Assembly (NCBI GenBank): GCA_030425705.1
Contig: JAUHZU010000003.1
Location: forward strand, 186,001-250,000
DNA: 64,000 bases
Direction of reading: 5' to 3'
DNA from: Phycisphaerae bacterium
GTDB lineage: Bacteria > Planctomycetota > Phycisphaerae > Phycisphaerales > Phycisphaeraceae
Both the position numbers and the translations under genes were made by a program. The notes beneath the pieces were generated by a model. That model saw only the letters and a list, made by a program, of their open reading frames with translations, was not told the origin of the DNA and did not search any database. Shown here in pieces: positions 24,806-32,886 of the stretch; the stretch's first letter is position 1, and each line of letters opens with the position of its first letter.

Positions 24806-26482
24806 ATGAACGCAATCACCGATCCCTCCACCTCGGCCGACCGCGTCGAGCTCTACGACACCACCCTCCGTGACGGCACGCAGGGGCTGGGCGTCTCGCT
24901 CACTGTCGTGGACAAGATCAACATCGCCCGCCTGCTCGACGATCTGGGCTTCGACTACATCGAGGGCGGCTACCCCCTGAGCAACCCCAAGGACGTCGCG
25001 TTCTTCGAGGAGGCCCGGCGCGTGAAGTGGAAACATGCCCGCGTCTGCGCGTTCGGCATGACCCGGCGCAAGGGCGTCTCCGCGGCCGACGACCCCGGGA
25101 TGCAGGCCCTGGTCGCGGCGGGGGCCCCGGTCGTGACCATCGTCGGCAAGACCTGGGACCTGCACGTGGACGAGGTGCTCGCGGTCAGCCGGGAGGAGAA
25201 CCTCGCGATGATCCGCGAGTCGGTGGCGTTCTGCGACGGGGTGGACGCGGTGGAGGAGGTCTTCTACGACGCCGAGCACTTCTTCGACGGCTACAAGGCC
25301 AACCCGGAGTACGCGCTGCAGACGCTCGCCGCCGCCGTCGAGGGCGGAGCGACCCGGCTGGTGCTGTGTGATACGAACGGGGGCTCGCTGCCCGCGGAGA
25401 TCGTCGAGGCCATCCAGGCCGTCAACACCCTGCTCAGGTCCGACATCCCAAGCTCGAAGGCCGAGATGCCCCTGCTCGCGATCCACCCGCACAACGACGC
25501 GGGGCTCGCCGTGGCCAATGCGCTCGCCGCGGTCGAGGCGGGCTGCGTGCAGGTGCAGGGCACGATCAACGGGATCGGCGAGCGCTGCGGCAACGTGGAC
25601 CTCGTGACCGTTGCGGCCAACCTGTCGCTGAAGCTCGGCCGGGACGTGCTCCGGCCCGGCGCGGTCAAGCGCCTGCACGAGCTGTCGCGTTACGTCTACG
25701 ACGCCGCGGGCCTCGAGCCGCAGGCGGGCCAGCCCTACGTCGGCGACGGGGCGTTTGCGCACAAGGGCGGTATGCACGTCCACGCGGTGCAGAAGCTCGC
25801 CCCCAGCTACGAGCACGTCGAGCCGGGCAGCGTCGGCAACCAGCGGCAGATCCTGGTCAGCGAGCTGTCGGGTGCGTCGAACATCGCCGCGGCGGTCGGC
25901 GCGAAGTTCGGCATCGCCGACGACAAGCAGGTCCAGCGCCGTGTGCTTGAACGTGTGCAGGACCTCGAGCACGAGGGCTACCAGTTCGAGCACGCCCAGG
26001 CGAGCTACGAGCTGCTGGTCTACGATGCGCTCGGACGCAGGCCGGCGTTCTGGGAACTGGACCACTACCGCTGCATCATCTCACGTACCAGCCCCGACCT
26101 GACCCAGCCGGTCAGCACCGAGGCGACGGTCAAGCTCATCGTTGATGGCCAGTTCGTCCACCACGTCGCCGAGGGCGACGGCCCGGTCAACGCGCTGGAC
26201 GCCGCGCTCCGCGCGGGGCTGGTCGGCCACTACCCCGGCGTCGCCGAGGTCCACCTGGCCGACTACCAGGTGCGGGTCGTGAACCCCACCGCCGAGTCCG
26301 CCGCGCGCGTGCGCGTCACCGTACAGTTCGCGGTCGGCCTGGACGACCCGCACCGCGAGACGCGCTACTTCTCCACCGTCGGTGTTGATACGAACATCAT
26401 CGACGCGAGCTGGCACGCCATCGCCGACGCGCTGAGCTACCACCTGATCGAGTCGGGTTGTGGGGTGGCCGCCGGCGCCTAG
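24806..26482 (+). CDS. cimA: (R)-citramalate synthase CimA
   Basis: CimA condenses pyruvate and acetyl-CoA to citramalate, starting threonine-independent isoleucine synthesis. The 558-residue protein has the HMGL-like TIM barrel (VELYDTTLRDGTQGLGVSLT, DYIEGGYPLSNPKD, LVLCDTNGGSLP, AIHPHNDAGLAVANALAAVE, GTINGIGERCGNVDL) and a C-terminal LeuA regulatory domain (about 420-540). The SNPKD segment and 558-residue length point to CimA rather than 2-isopropylmalate synthase. The Shine-Dalgarno is weak (GAG). It sits behind an attenuator-like leader. Its stop shares CTAG with the convergent PilZ gene. Confidence 0.93.
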   Translation: MNAITDPSTSADRVELYDTTLRDGTQGLGVSLTVVDKINIARLLDDLGFDYIEGGYPLSNPKDVAFFEEARRVKWKHARVCAFGMTRRKGVSAADDPGMQALVAAGAPVVTIVGKTWDLHVDEVLAVSREENLAMIRESVAFCDGVDAVEEVFYDAEHFFDGYKANPEYALQTLAAAVEGGATRLVLCDTNGGSLPAEIVEAIQAVNTLLRSDIPSSKAEMPLLAIHPHNDAGLAVANALAAVEAGCVQVQGTINGIGERCGNVDLVTVAANLSLKLGRDVLRPGAVKRLHELSRYVYDAAGLEPQAGQPYVGDGAFAHKGGMHVHAVQKLAPSYEHVEPGSVGNQRQILVSELSGASNIAAAVGAKFGIADDKQVQRRVLERVQDLEHEGYQFEHAQASYELLVYDALGRRPAFWELDHYRCIISRTSPDLTQPVSTEATVKLIVDGQFVHHVAEGDGPVNALDAALRAGLVGHYPGVAEVHLADYQVRVVNPTAESAARVRVTVQFAVGLDDPHRETRYFSTVGVDTNIIDASWHAIADALSYHLIESGCGVAAGA

Positions 26483-26814
26483 GCCGCGAGGTGGCACGCC
26501 GGGCCGATACATTCGGCCTGTGAAGACGCGATCAGCCGGCGGATGCCCGCGAGCGCTTCGAAGTCCTCCGCCCCGATCGCCAGCCCGACCTCGTGGCGGA
26601 ACAGCCCGAGCCGGTCGATCCGCACGACCTCGGCGTTGAGCAGCACCCGCTCGTGGCCGTGCTCGACCGCCAGCCGAAGGGTCTGCCCGACCGTCAGGTC
26701 CATTTTCCCCTTGCGGAACAGGCACAGCCCCGTCTCGGAGATGTTGGTCACCTGGCCGAAGGGCGTGTTCATCCCGCGGGTCTGGAGGCGGGGCTGTTTG
26801 CGGCGTTCGGCCAT
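26479..26814 (-). CDS. PilZ-domain protein
   Basis: A 111-residue single PilZ domain, a c-di-GMP receptor fold. It starts MAERRKQPRLQTRG with the RxxxR-type element (RRKQPRLQTR) and has the second motif NISETGLCLF (close to D/NxSxxG), followed by RLAVEHGHERVLLNAEVV and FRHEVGLAIGAED. The ATG at 26814 has AAGAGGT upstream. It converges on cimA with a 4-bp overlap. Single-domain PilZ proteins often signal to motility or polysaccharide machinery, and the partner is unknown. Confidence 0.85.
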   Translation of the reverse strand: MAERRKQPRLQTRGMNTPFGQVTNISETGLCLFRKGKMDLTVGQTLRLAVEHGHERVLLNAEVVRIDRLGLFRHEVGLAIGAEDFEALAGIRRLIASSQAECIGPACHLAA

Positions 26815-26926
26815 GAGGCACCTCTTGGGGTCGGTCACAGGGCGTTGGCGAGGCGGCGCGGGACCACCGGTCGCTACAGGCGTTATCGACCCCACAGGCG
26901 GGGGGCTTGACCCCACAGAGCGCATG

Positions 26927-26960
26927 AAAAAACCCGCCGTGGGGATGTCCCAGGGCGGGT
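26927..26960 (-). terminator. Rho-independent terminator after tRNA-Arg(ACG)
   Basis: On the minus strand ACCCGCC (26954-26960) and GGCGGGT (26932-26938) form a 7-bp stem around a 15-nt loop, followed by a T-tract of six (26927-26932). It starts 6 bp past the tRNA 3' end. Confidence 0.75.
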
Positions 26961-26966
26961 CGTCGA

Positions 26967-27040
<74 letters not shown>

Positions 27041-27053
27041 CGGTGAGCCCCGG

Positions 27054-27082
27054 ATGATAGTCACGGCCGGGGGGGCTTGCAA
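27054..27082 (-). promoter_or_regulatory. Promoter of tRNA-Arg(ACG)
   Basis: On the minus strand TTGCAA (27077-27082), an exact 17-bp spacer and TATCAT (27054-27059). It is back to back with the larE promoter region. Confidence 0.6.
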
Positions 27083-27123
27083 GCCGTTAGGGATCGGCCG
27101 ATACAAGGGCTAAGATACGTGGT

Positions 27124-27984
27124 ATGGCGAGTGAACCCGCGCAACCAAGCAACGCGACCGACCCGGCGGGGCTGCTGGCCCGGCTGGAGCGGGCGGTCGC
27201 GCCGCGCGAGCGGGTGATGACCGCGTACAGCGGCGGGGTGGACTCGACACTGGTCGCCGCCGTCGCCCGCCGGGTGCTGGGCAAGCAGGCCGCGCCCGCG
27301 GTGATCGGTGACTCGCCCTCGCTGCCGCGGTCAGAACTCGCGCAGGCCGTCGCGCTGGCGGAAGCGTTGGACCTGGACCTGTATGTCGTCTCACCCGCCG
27401 AGCAGGATGACGCGGGCTACGTCCGCAACGCCGGCGACCGCTGCTACTTCTGCAAGACACACTTGTACGACACGCTGCAGCGTGCCGCGGCCGACCTCGG
27501 CGTCCGGTGGATCGCGAACGGCACGAACGCCGATGATCTGGGCGACCACCGCCCGGGGCTTCGCGCGGCCGAGGAGGCGCGGGTTATCAGCCCGCTGCTC
27601 GAGGCCGGGCTCGGCAAGGCCGACGTGCGCTCCGTCGCGACACACCTCAGCCTGCCCAACGCCGGCAAGCCCGCCGCCGCCTGCCTCGCCAGCCGGATCC
27701 CCTACGGCACGGAAGTGACGCCTGAGCGGCTCGCGCAGGTCGAGCGGGCCGAGGACGCTCTGCGTGCGCTGGGCTTCACCGGGTTCCGTGTCCGGCACCA
27801 CGGCCAGGTCGCCCGCATCGAGCTGCCCGAAGACCAGCTCCATCAGGCCCTCGAGCCCGGCGTCCGGCAGGCGGTCGTGTCCGCGGTGGAGGACGCCGGC
27901 TTCCTCTTCGCCGCGATCGACCTCGCCGGCTTCCGCAGCGGCAGCGGCAACATCGCGCTGACCGTTGGCCAATCGCAACCCTGA
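27124..27984 (+). CDS. larE: ATP-dependent sacrificial sulfur transferase LarE
   Basis: LarE adenylates a carboxyl of the pyridinium cofactor precursor and donates sulfur, a step in making the nickel-pincer cofactor of lactate racemase and relatives. The 286-residue protein has the PP-loop AYSGGVDSTLVAAVARR, RCYFCKTHLYD, ANGTNADDLGDHRPGL and the late signature KPAAACLASRIPYGTEV with a cysteine at the position used as sulfur donor in characterised LarE. TAAGAT lies 7 nt before the ATG and no Shine-Dalgarno is seen, so it is likely leaderless. larB, larC and larA are not in the window. Confidence 0.9.
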   Translation: MASEPAQPSNATDPAGLLARLERAVAPRERVMTAYSGGVDSTLVAAVARRVLGKQAAPAVIGDSPSLPRSELAQAVALAEALDLDLYVVSPAEQDDAGYVRNAGDRCYFCKTHLYDTLQRAAADLGVRWIANGTNADDLGDHRPGLRAAEEARVISPLLEAGLGKADVRSVATHLSLPNAGKPAAACLASRIPYGTEVTPERLAQVERAEDALRALGFTGFRVRHHGQVARIELPEDQLHQALEPGVRQAVVSAVEDAGFLFAAIDLAGFRSGSGNIALTVGQSQP

Positions 27985-27997
27985 CCGGAACAACGCT

Positions 27998-29020
27998 ATG
28001 CCCCGAACGTCGTTACGCATCGCCCGCCTGCTGTTCGCTGCCTGCGCGGTCGTGGCGTTGCCGGTGCTCGCCGACCCGCCGCCCAACACCGAGCTCAACG
28101 GCGACGCCGTCGAGCCCGCGGTCTACCGCGCCTGGGCGAGCAACTACCGCGTCTACGCACGCTACTGCGGCGAGATCGACGGCGGCTTCCTGGTCGTGCC
28201 CGGCTACGACCGGCGCATCCCCAGCTCGCGCGGCCTCACCCTCGCCCGCGCCACCGATGAACTCACCGAGACCTGGCGCGAATCGACTGGCGGATTCAGT
28301 GAAAACCGTATGCGACGCCCCGAGCCCGAAGAGGTCAAGGCCTACGCCAACATCCTCCCCGATACCACGTCGGGCACCTACGGCTACCTCGACTCGGTCG
28401 AGGTCGTGAAGGTCCTCGGGCCCGAAGAGATGCTCGTGACCAACCTCTGGCTGCTCGACACCGAGGCCGTCGGTGCCGAGTACGACCGCGACCGACAGCG
28501 GGCCCGCGCGAGCGGCGCACGGGATGCCGACGACCAGCTCGACGCGATGTACCGCTATCGCTTGGAGCTGAAAGAGAGACAGGACGACGAAGACGCCTTC
28601 GAGCAGACCCACCGCCTGGTCGGCTACGACACACGCGGGCTGGCCGAGGGCCACCGCTGGGACGGGCCCGAGGGCGAAGGCATCCAGGTCGCGGTCGCGT
28701 GCTGGGAGTTGCCCGAGCCCGAGGCCGAGTCGGCGGAGGCCGAGGAAGACGATTCGCGCAGCCGCCGTCGCCGCGGCCGGAGCAGCCGACAGGACGACGA
28801 CCCGCGGATGCTGCTGGTCAACCCCCAGCCGGTGTTGCGTGGCCCGCTGGAGGAACAAGCGATGGTCCGGTTGCTGGACGCGCGGGGCTACACAATCGCG
28901 TCGTTTGTCGAGCTGATGCGGGACGTCCGCGACCGCCTGCGTGACCGGGACGAGGCCGACCTCCGCATCATCCAGGCGTTGCTTCCACCGATGCCGGGCG
29001 AGGAAGATGACGATGATTAG
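27998..29020 (+). CDS. Secreted protein with acidic low-complexity tail, unknown function
   Basis: A 340-residue protein with a signal peptide (RIARLLFAACAVVALPVLA). The core contains VYRAWASNYRVYARYCGEID, FLVVPGYDRRIPSS and a helical, highly charged region. A Glu-rich/Arg-rich segment (EEDDSRSRRRRGRSSRQDDD) follows, then a C-terminal tail ending GEEDDDD. No catalytic motif is seen. The ATG at 27998 gives a clean signal peptide, while an upstream in-frame ATG at 27965 overlaps larE. It probably shares the larE transcript, but no functional link is evident. Confidence 0.6.
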   Translation: MPRTSLRIARLLFAACAVVALPVLADPPPNTELNGDAVEPAVYRAWASNYRVYARYCGEIDGGFLVVPGYDRRIPSSRGLTLARATDELTETWRESTGGFSENRMRRPEPEEVKAYANILPDTTSGTYGYLDSVEVVKVLGPEEMLVTNLWLLDTEAVGAEYDRDRQRARASGARDADDQLDAMYRYRLELKERQDDEDAFEQTHRLVGYDTRGLAEGHRWDGPEGEGIQVAVACWELPEPEAESAEAEEDDSRSRRRRGRSSRQDDDPRMLLVNPQPVLRGPLEEQAMVRLLDARGYTIASFVELMRDVRDRLRDRDEADLRIIQALLPPMPGEEDDDD

Positions 29021-29061
29021 AGCGTAAGCACGGGGTTTGCCCGGCTTTCTACGGCGTTGCA

Positions 29062-29090
29062 TTGAACCGTTGGCCCGGGCCCCCTAGAAT
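29062..29090 (+). promoter_or_regulatory. Promoter of mcsA-mcsB
   Basis: TTGAAC (29062-29067), a 17-bp spacer and TAGAAT (29085-29090) give a start near 29097 and a leader of about 45 nt ending in GGGAGGA, a strong Shine-Dalgarno for mcsA. No CtsR-like direct repeat was seen. Confidence 0.6.
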
Positions 29091-29141
29091 CGATCAGCCG
29101 GCGTGGGTGCCCGGCACACCGTTCACACCGTGGGAGGACGC

Positions 29142-29723
29142 ATGAAATACAAGTGTGATAAATGCGACCGTCCCGCCACCCACCACGCGGTGGTCCGCGT
29201 CAAGGGGCAGAACATCCAGAAGCGGCTGTGCGAGCAGCACGCCGCCGAAGAAGGCCTGCCGATCAAGTCTGCGCACGCCCCGATCAACGAGCTGCTCACC
29301 AACTTCATCAAGATGGCCGACGGGCAGTCCCAGCCCTCGGACAAGATCAAGCCCGCCGCCGCGACGCGTCGCGACCGGGCCTGCCCCGACTGCGGGCTTA
29401 AGTTCAGCGACTTCCGCGACAAGTCCCTGCTCGGCTGCTCGGGCTGCTACAAGGCCTTCGAGAAGGCGCTCATCCCGCTGCTCGAGCGGGCCCACGAGGG
29501 CGGCGCGCAGCACGTCGGCAAGGTGCCCCGGCGCAGCGGCGGCGGTGAGCAGCGACAGCTCCAGATCGCTCGCATCCGCAAACGCCTGGACGAGGCCGTC
29601 ACCGCCGAGAACTACGAGCTCGCCGCACAGCTCCGCGACGACCTGACCGGCATGGAGTCGGGCAACGCCCCGGCCGCGCCGCGCCAGCTCGACCCCGGCA
29701 CCCCCGAGGACGACCGGCCGTGA
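29142..29723 (+). CDS. mcsA: McsA-like activator of protein arginine kinase
   Basis: McsA binds and activates McsB, which marks proteins with phospho-arginine for ClpCP. The 193-residue protein has an N-terminal zinc site (KYKCDKCDRPATHHAVV, then RLCEQHA), a second zinc site (CPDCGLKFSDFRDKSLLGCSGCY) and a C-terminal UVR motif (RIRKRLDEAVTAENYELAAQ LRDDL). The ATG at 29142 follows GGGAGGA. It overlaps mcsB by GTGA. This two-gene order is that of Firmicutes and planctomycetes, here without ctsR or clpC next to it. Confidence 0.92.
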   Translation: MKYKCDKCDRPATHHAVVRVKGQNIQKRLCEQHAAEEGLPIKSAHAPINELLTNFIKMADGQSQPSDKIKPAAATRRDRACPDCGLKFSDFRDKSLLGCSGCYKAFEKALIPLLERAHEGGAQHVGKVPRRSGGGEQRQLQIARIRKRLDEAVTAENYELAAQLRDDLTGMESGNAPAAPRQLDPGTPEDDRP

Positions 29724-30781
29724 CACTACGCGACATCAGCCGCGGCGCCGGCGAGTGGCTGCGCGGGTCCGGCCCGCACAGCGACGTCGTCATCTCCTCG
29801 CGCGTCCGGTTCGCCCGCAACCTCGCCGGCTTCCCCTTTGTCAACCGCGCGAACCGTCGGCAGCGCTACGAGGTCCTCGAGTCCTGCCGCAGCCAGATCA
29901 TGACCAACCGGCTGGCGGACAACACCCTCTGGGTCCAGCTCGCCGACAGCCCCGCGATCGACCGCCAGCTCCTGGTCGAGCGGCACCTGATCTCCCGCGA
30001 CCTCGCGCGGCGTACCGCCGACATCCCCCGCGCCGTCGCCATCGCCGCCGACGAGACCTTCGCCATCATGGTCAACGAGGAGGACCACCTGCGCATCCAG
30101 GTCCTCCGCAGCGGCATGCAGCTCGGCGACGCCTACTCACAGATCAACCGCATCGACGACATCCTCGAAGAAAAGCTCGACTTCGCCTTCTCCAAACGCT
30201 TCGGCTACCTCACCGCTTGCCCGACCAACGTCGGCACGGGTGTCCGCGTCAGCGTGATGATGCACCTGCCCGCGCTGAAGCTCACCGGCGAGATCGACAA
30301 GGTCAAGCGCGCTGCCCGCGACATGCACCTGGCCGTCCGCGGGCTCTTCGGCGAGGGGTCCGAGGCGCTGGGCGACCTCTACCAGATCTCCAACCAGACC
30401 ACGCTGGGCAAGACCGAGAAAGAAACGCTCGCCGATTTCGAGGCCGCCGTCATCCCGCAGATCATCGCCTACGAGCACCAGGCCCGGCAGGCGCTGCTCC
30501 GCCAGCGCGAGAAGCAACTCGACGACCGCGTCTGGCGTGCATGGGCCCTGCTCAACAACGCCCGCGTGCTCGGCACCGACGAGGCCCTGCAGCTACTCAG
30601 CCACGTCCGCCTGGGCATCCACACCTCCCGCCTGGACCGCGTGGATATCCGCACCCTCAACGAACTGCTCCTGCTCTGCCAGCCCGCGCACCTGCAGAAG
30701 GTCACCGGCCAGGAGATGACCCCCGCCGCCAGACGCATCGCCCGCGCCGACCTGATGCGCCAGCGTCTGGGCGGGCGGTAG
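29720..30781 (+). CDS. mcsB: Protein arginine kinase McsB
   Basis: McsB phosphorylates arginine residues of damaged or regulatory proteins. The 353-residue protein has a phosphagen-kinase domain: DVVISSRVRFARNLAGFPF, FAIMVNEEDHLRIQVL, GYLTACPTNVGTGVRVSVMM and QISNQTTLGKTEKETL. A C-terminal helical domain of McsB type includes LLSHVRLGIHTSRLDRVD, TLNELLLLCQPAHLQK and ARADLMRQRL. The GTG at 29720 overlaps the mcsA stop (GTGA), so the pair is translationally coupled. Confidence 0.95.
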   Translation: MTLRDISRGAGEWLRGSGPHSDVVISSRVRFARNLAGFPFVNRANRRQRYEVLESCRSQIMTNRLADNTLWVQLADSPAIDRQLLVERHLISRDLARRTADIPRAVAIAADETFAIMVNEEDHLRIQVLRSGMQLGDAYSQINRIDDILEEKLDFAFSKRFGYLTACPTNVGTGVRVSVMMHLPALKLTGEIDKVKRAARDMHLAVRGLFGEGSEALGDLYQISNQTTLGKTEKETLADFEAAVIPQIIAYEHQARQALLRQREKQLDDRVWRAWALLNNARVLGTDEALQLLSHVRLGIHTSRLDRVDIRTLNELLLLCQPAHLQKVTGQEMTPAARRIARADLMRQRLGGR

Positions 30782-30783
30782 TA

Positions 30784-31434
30784 GTGGATCACCAGCAAAT
30801 CGGTCAAGCAGAGTTCGGCCCATTTGAGTCCGCGTTTGCGAAGCTCACCGGCAGTTCTGTCCCGGGTTACTTGGCTCTTTTGTGGTTGGAGAATGATGAA
30901 GAAGTAAGAGAAATACGCTGTCGTGTTGCCGAAGCATTAGAGCGGTCTGGCGATTGTGTTAAGGATATCTCGCTGCTATTCGCAGACATCAACTGGCGGC
31001 CACATCTTGTCGGCTGCATTGCTCTGCTAGAGGCGGAGTCAGTCGAGAGAAAAGCAACTGCTGCATGTTGGGCAGCGGCCGACGCTGGTAGCTGGGTGAC
31101 ACCACAGTTACTCGCAACACTCCGACTAACCGATCCTGATTTCATGCGTCAAGCACAACATCGGATAGATTGCGGGTTTATTGTAACGGCACCAGATCAT
31201 TTAGATCCCATTGAGCGGCACAGCGCGACCGGTCCAGCCGGGAACCGTGACAGGATGTCAAAGTATGCTTCTGCTTGCATCGCGATGCTTGAGCCGGGCC
31301 AGAGCATCGAATCTACTGTTGCCGGAATGGCACTACCTCATCAAATGATTTCCATGATCGTAGAAGATGCAGATAACTCAGTATCAGTTGCATTGAACTG
31401 GTATGCACGTGCCAAACGTCAGTTTGAGCTGTAA
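30784..31434 (+). CDS. Unrecognised protein of atypical composition
   Basis: A 216-residue frame begins GTG only 2 bp after the mcsB stop, with G+C clearly below its neighbours (many AAG/GAA/AGA codons, TTG and TTA). The protein looks helical, repeat-like and possibly HEAT-like (YLALLWLENDEEVREIRCRV, LVGCIALLEAESVERKATAA CWAA, LLATLRLTDPDFMRQAQHRI). I do not recognise the family. The composition suggests recent acquisition, and a palindromic repeat lies 4 bp downstream. The GTG start is uncertain. An alternative is ATG 31144 or other internal codons. Confidence 0.55.
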   Translation: MDHQQIGQAEFGPFESAFAKLTGSSVPGYLALLWLENDEEVREIRCRVAEALERSGDCVKDISLLFADINWRPHLVGCIALLEAESVERKATAACWAAADAGSWVTPQLLATLRLTDPDFMRQAQHRIDCGFIVTAPDHLDPIERHSATGPAGNRDRMSKYASACIAMLEPGQSIESTVAGMALPHQMISMIVEDADNSVSVALNWYARAKRQFEL

Positions 31435-31438
31435 GCAA

Positions 31439-31542
31439 GTAGGGTGAGTGGAGCGAGTCCCTGAGCGAAAACCAAAACGGTGAAACGAGCGGCCGGAGGA
31501 CGTAGGTGGGTATCGGCCGCGGGCGGCCTCCACCCACCCTAC
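31439..31542. repeat. Inverted-repeat element with GTAGGGTG ends
   Basis: GTAGGGTGAGTGGAG (31439-31453) and CTCCACCCACCCTAC (31528-31542) match as an inverted repeat at 14 of 15 positions. An inner GTAGGTGGGT (31503-31512) can also pair with the right arm. The right arm supplies the TAG stop of mutY. GTAGGGTG also starts the repeat at 46661-46725. The structure resembles dispersed REP/MITE-like units. No transposase is present. Confidence 0.6.
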
Positions 31543-32687
31543 GGGAGGTGGTTGACCGCGGTGCGCTGGGGGTTGGGCAGGGGGAACTCGTCGAGTTGAT
31601 CGAGCTTGAGCCACCGGCCGGTGTTCGGGCGGAGCCGGCCATTGTTTGCGTTGGCGGTGAGGACGACGAAGCGTATCGTGCGGTGGGTGGTCTGGTGCGT
31701 GAAGTCGTGGGCAGGCGTGAGTTTGCCCGGCGTGATACCGAAGCGCTCAGCAAGCCACGCGCCAACCACCAAATCGTCAACAACAGCCGCCGCATCACAC
31801 GCGGGATGGGTCGCGTCGTCGCCTTCCCACGTCGGCAACTGCCACATGTTCGACCACAGCCCTGTCGCGGGGCGTTGTTCGAAGAGGTACCTGCCGTTCC
31901 GACGGACCGCGACGACGAGGTGGGTGACCGCTTTGGGCTTCTTCTTCGGACGCTTGACCGGCAGCCGCTCCGGGTCGCCCTGCGCGAGGCCCGCACACCG
32001 GTAGCGAAGCGGGCACGTCAGGCATGTCGGCGACTTGGGTGTACACACCAGCGCCCCGAGTTCCATCAGCGCCTGGTTGAAGTCGCCCGGCGAACGCGCG
32101 GGCACCAAGGCTTCGGCGATGGCCCAGAGCTGTTTCTGCACGTCCGGCCGATCGACCGGGTCCTGGAGGTTGAACAGCCGGGCGAAGACGCGGGCGACGT
32201 TGCCATCAACGATCGGCGCGGGCCTGCCGTGCGCGATGGAGGCGATCGCCCCGGCCGTGTACCGCCCGACCCCCGGGAGCTTGAGCAGGGCGGGCACCTC
32301 GGCGGGGACCTCGCCGTCGAACTCGGAGACGACCCTCTGCGCCGCGGCGTGCAGGTTCCGGGCCCGCCGGTAGTAGCCCAGCCCCTGCCACATCCGGAGC
32401 ACCCGCTGCTCGTCGGCGTCGGCGAGGGCGCGCACGGTCGGGAACGCCTCGATGAACCGCTGGAAGTAGGGGAGCACCGTCGCGACCTGGGTCTGTTGCA
32501 GCATCGCCTCGCTGACCAGGGAGTGGTAGGGGTCGACCTGTGCCGCGTTCCCCACACCTGGCGCGGGCCGCCAGGGCAGCTTGCGGTGGTGCCGGCGGTA
32601 CCACGCGAGCAGCGCCCGCCGGAGTGCCGTGGCGTTCACGGCGGGGATCGACAGCGCGTGCGGGCCCTCAGCGGTCGTCTCCGGCAT
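31539..32687 (-). CDS. mutY: A/G-specific adenine glycosylase MutY
   Basis: MutY removes adenine mispaired with 8-oxoguanine. The 382-residue protein has LPWRPAPGVGNAAQVDPYHS, the catalytic Glu motif VSEAMLQQTQVATVLPYF, the helix-hairpin-helix LPGVGRYTAGAIASIAHG, the Asp loop PIVDGNVARVFARLF, the iron-sulfur cluster CTPKSPTCLTCPLRYRC (C-x6-C-x2-C-x5-C) and a C-terminal NUDIX-like recognition domain (about 240-370). TATGAT (minus strand, 32694-32699) lies 6 nt before the ATG at 32687, so it is probably leaderless. The stop codon is inside the flanking repeat. Confidence 0.95.
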   Translation of the reverse strand: MPETTAEGPHALSIPAVNATALRRALLAWYRRHHRKLPWRPAPGVGNAAQVDPYHSLVSEAMLQQTQVATVLPYFQRFIEAFPTVRALADADEQRVLRMWQGLGYYRRARNLHAAAQRVVSEFDGEVPAEVPALLKLPGVGRYTAGAIASIAHGRPAPIVDGNVARVFARLFNLQDPVDRPDVQKQLWAIAEALVPARSPGDFNQALMELGALVCTPKSPTCLTCPLRYRCAGLAQGDPERLPVKRPKKKPKAVTHLVVAVRRNGRYLFEQRPATGLWSNMWQLPTWEGDDATHPACDAAAVVDDLVVGAWLAERFGITPGKLTPAHDFTHQTTHRTIRFVVLTANANNGRLRPNTGRWLKLDQLDEFPLPNPQRTAVNHLP

Positions 32688-32886
32688 CGCGGGATCATAG
32701 CAACCCACACGGCCTGCCCGGGTGTGGCGTCGATGTATACGGCGCATCGCGGCGAGCAAAATCGCGGCCCGATCGACCCGACCCGGCCGGCGTTCTCACG
32801 CTAAACTAATGGTGGCGTCGTCCCCGACATCCTTCCCGACCCGTACCGACGCCCGGCCACCGCCGAGGCCACCGGAGACTCCCCTG

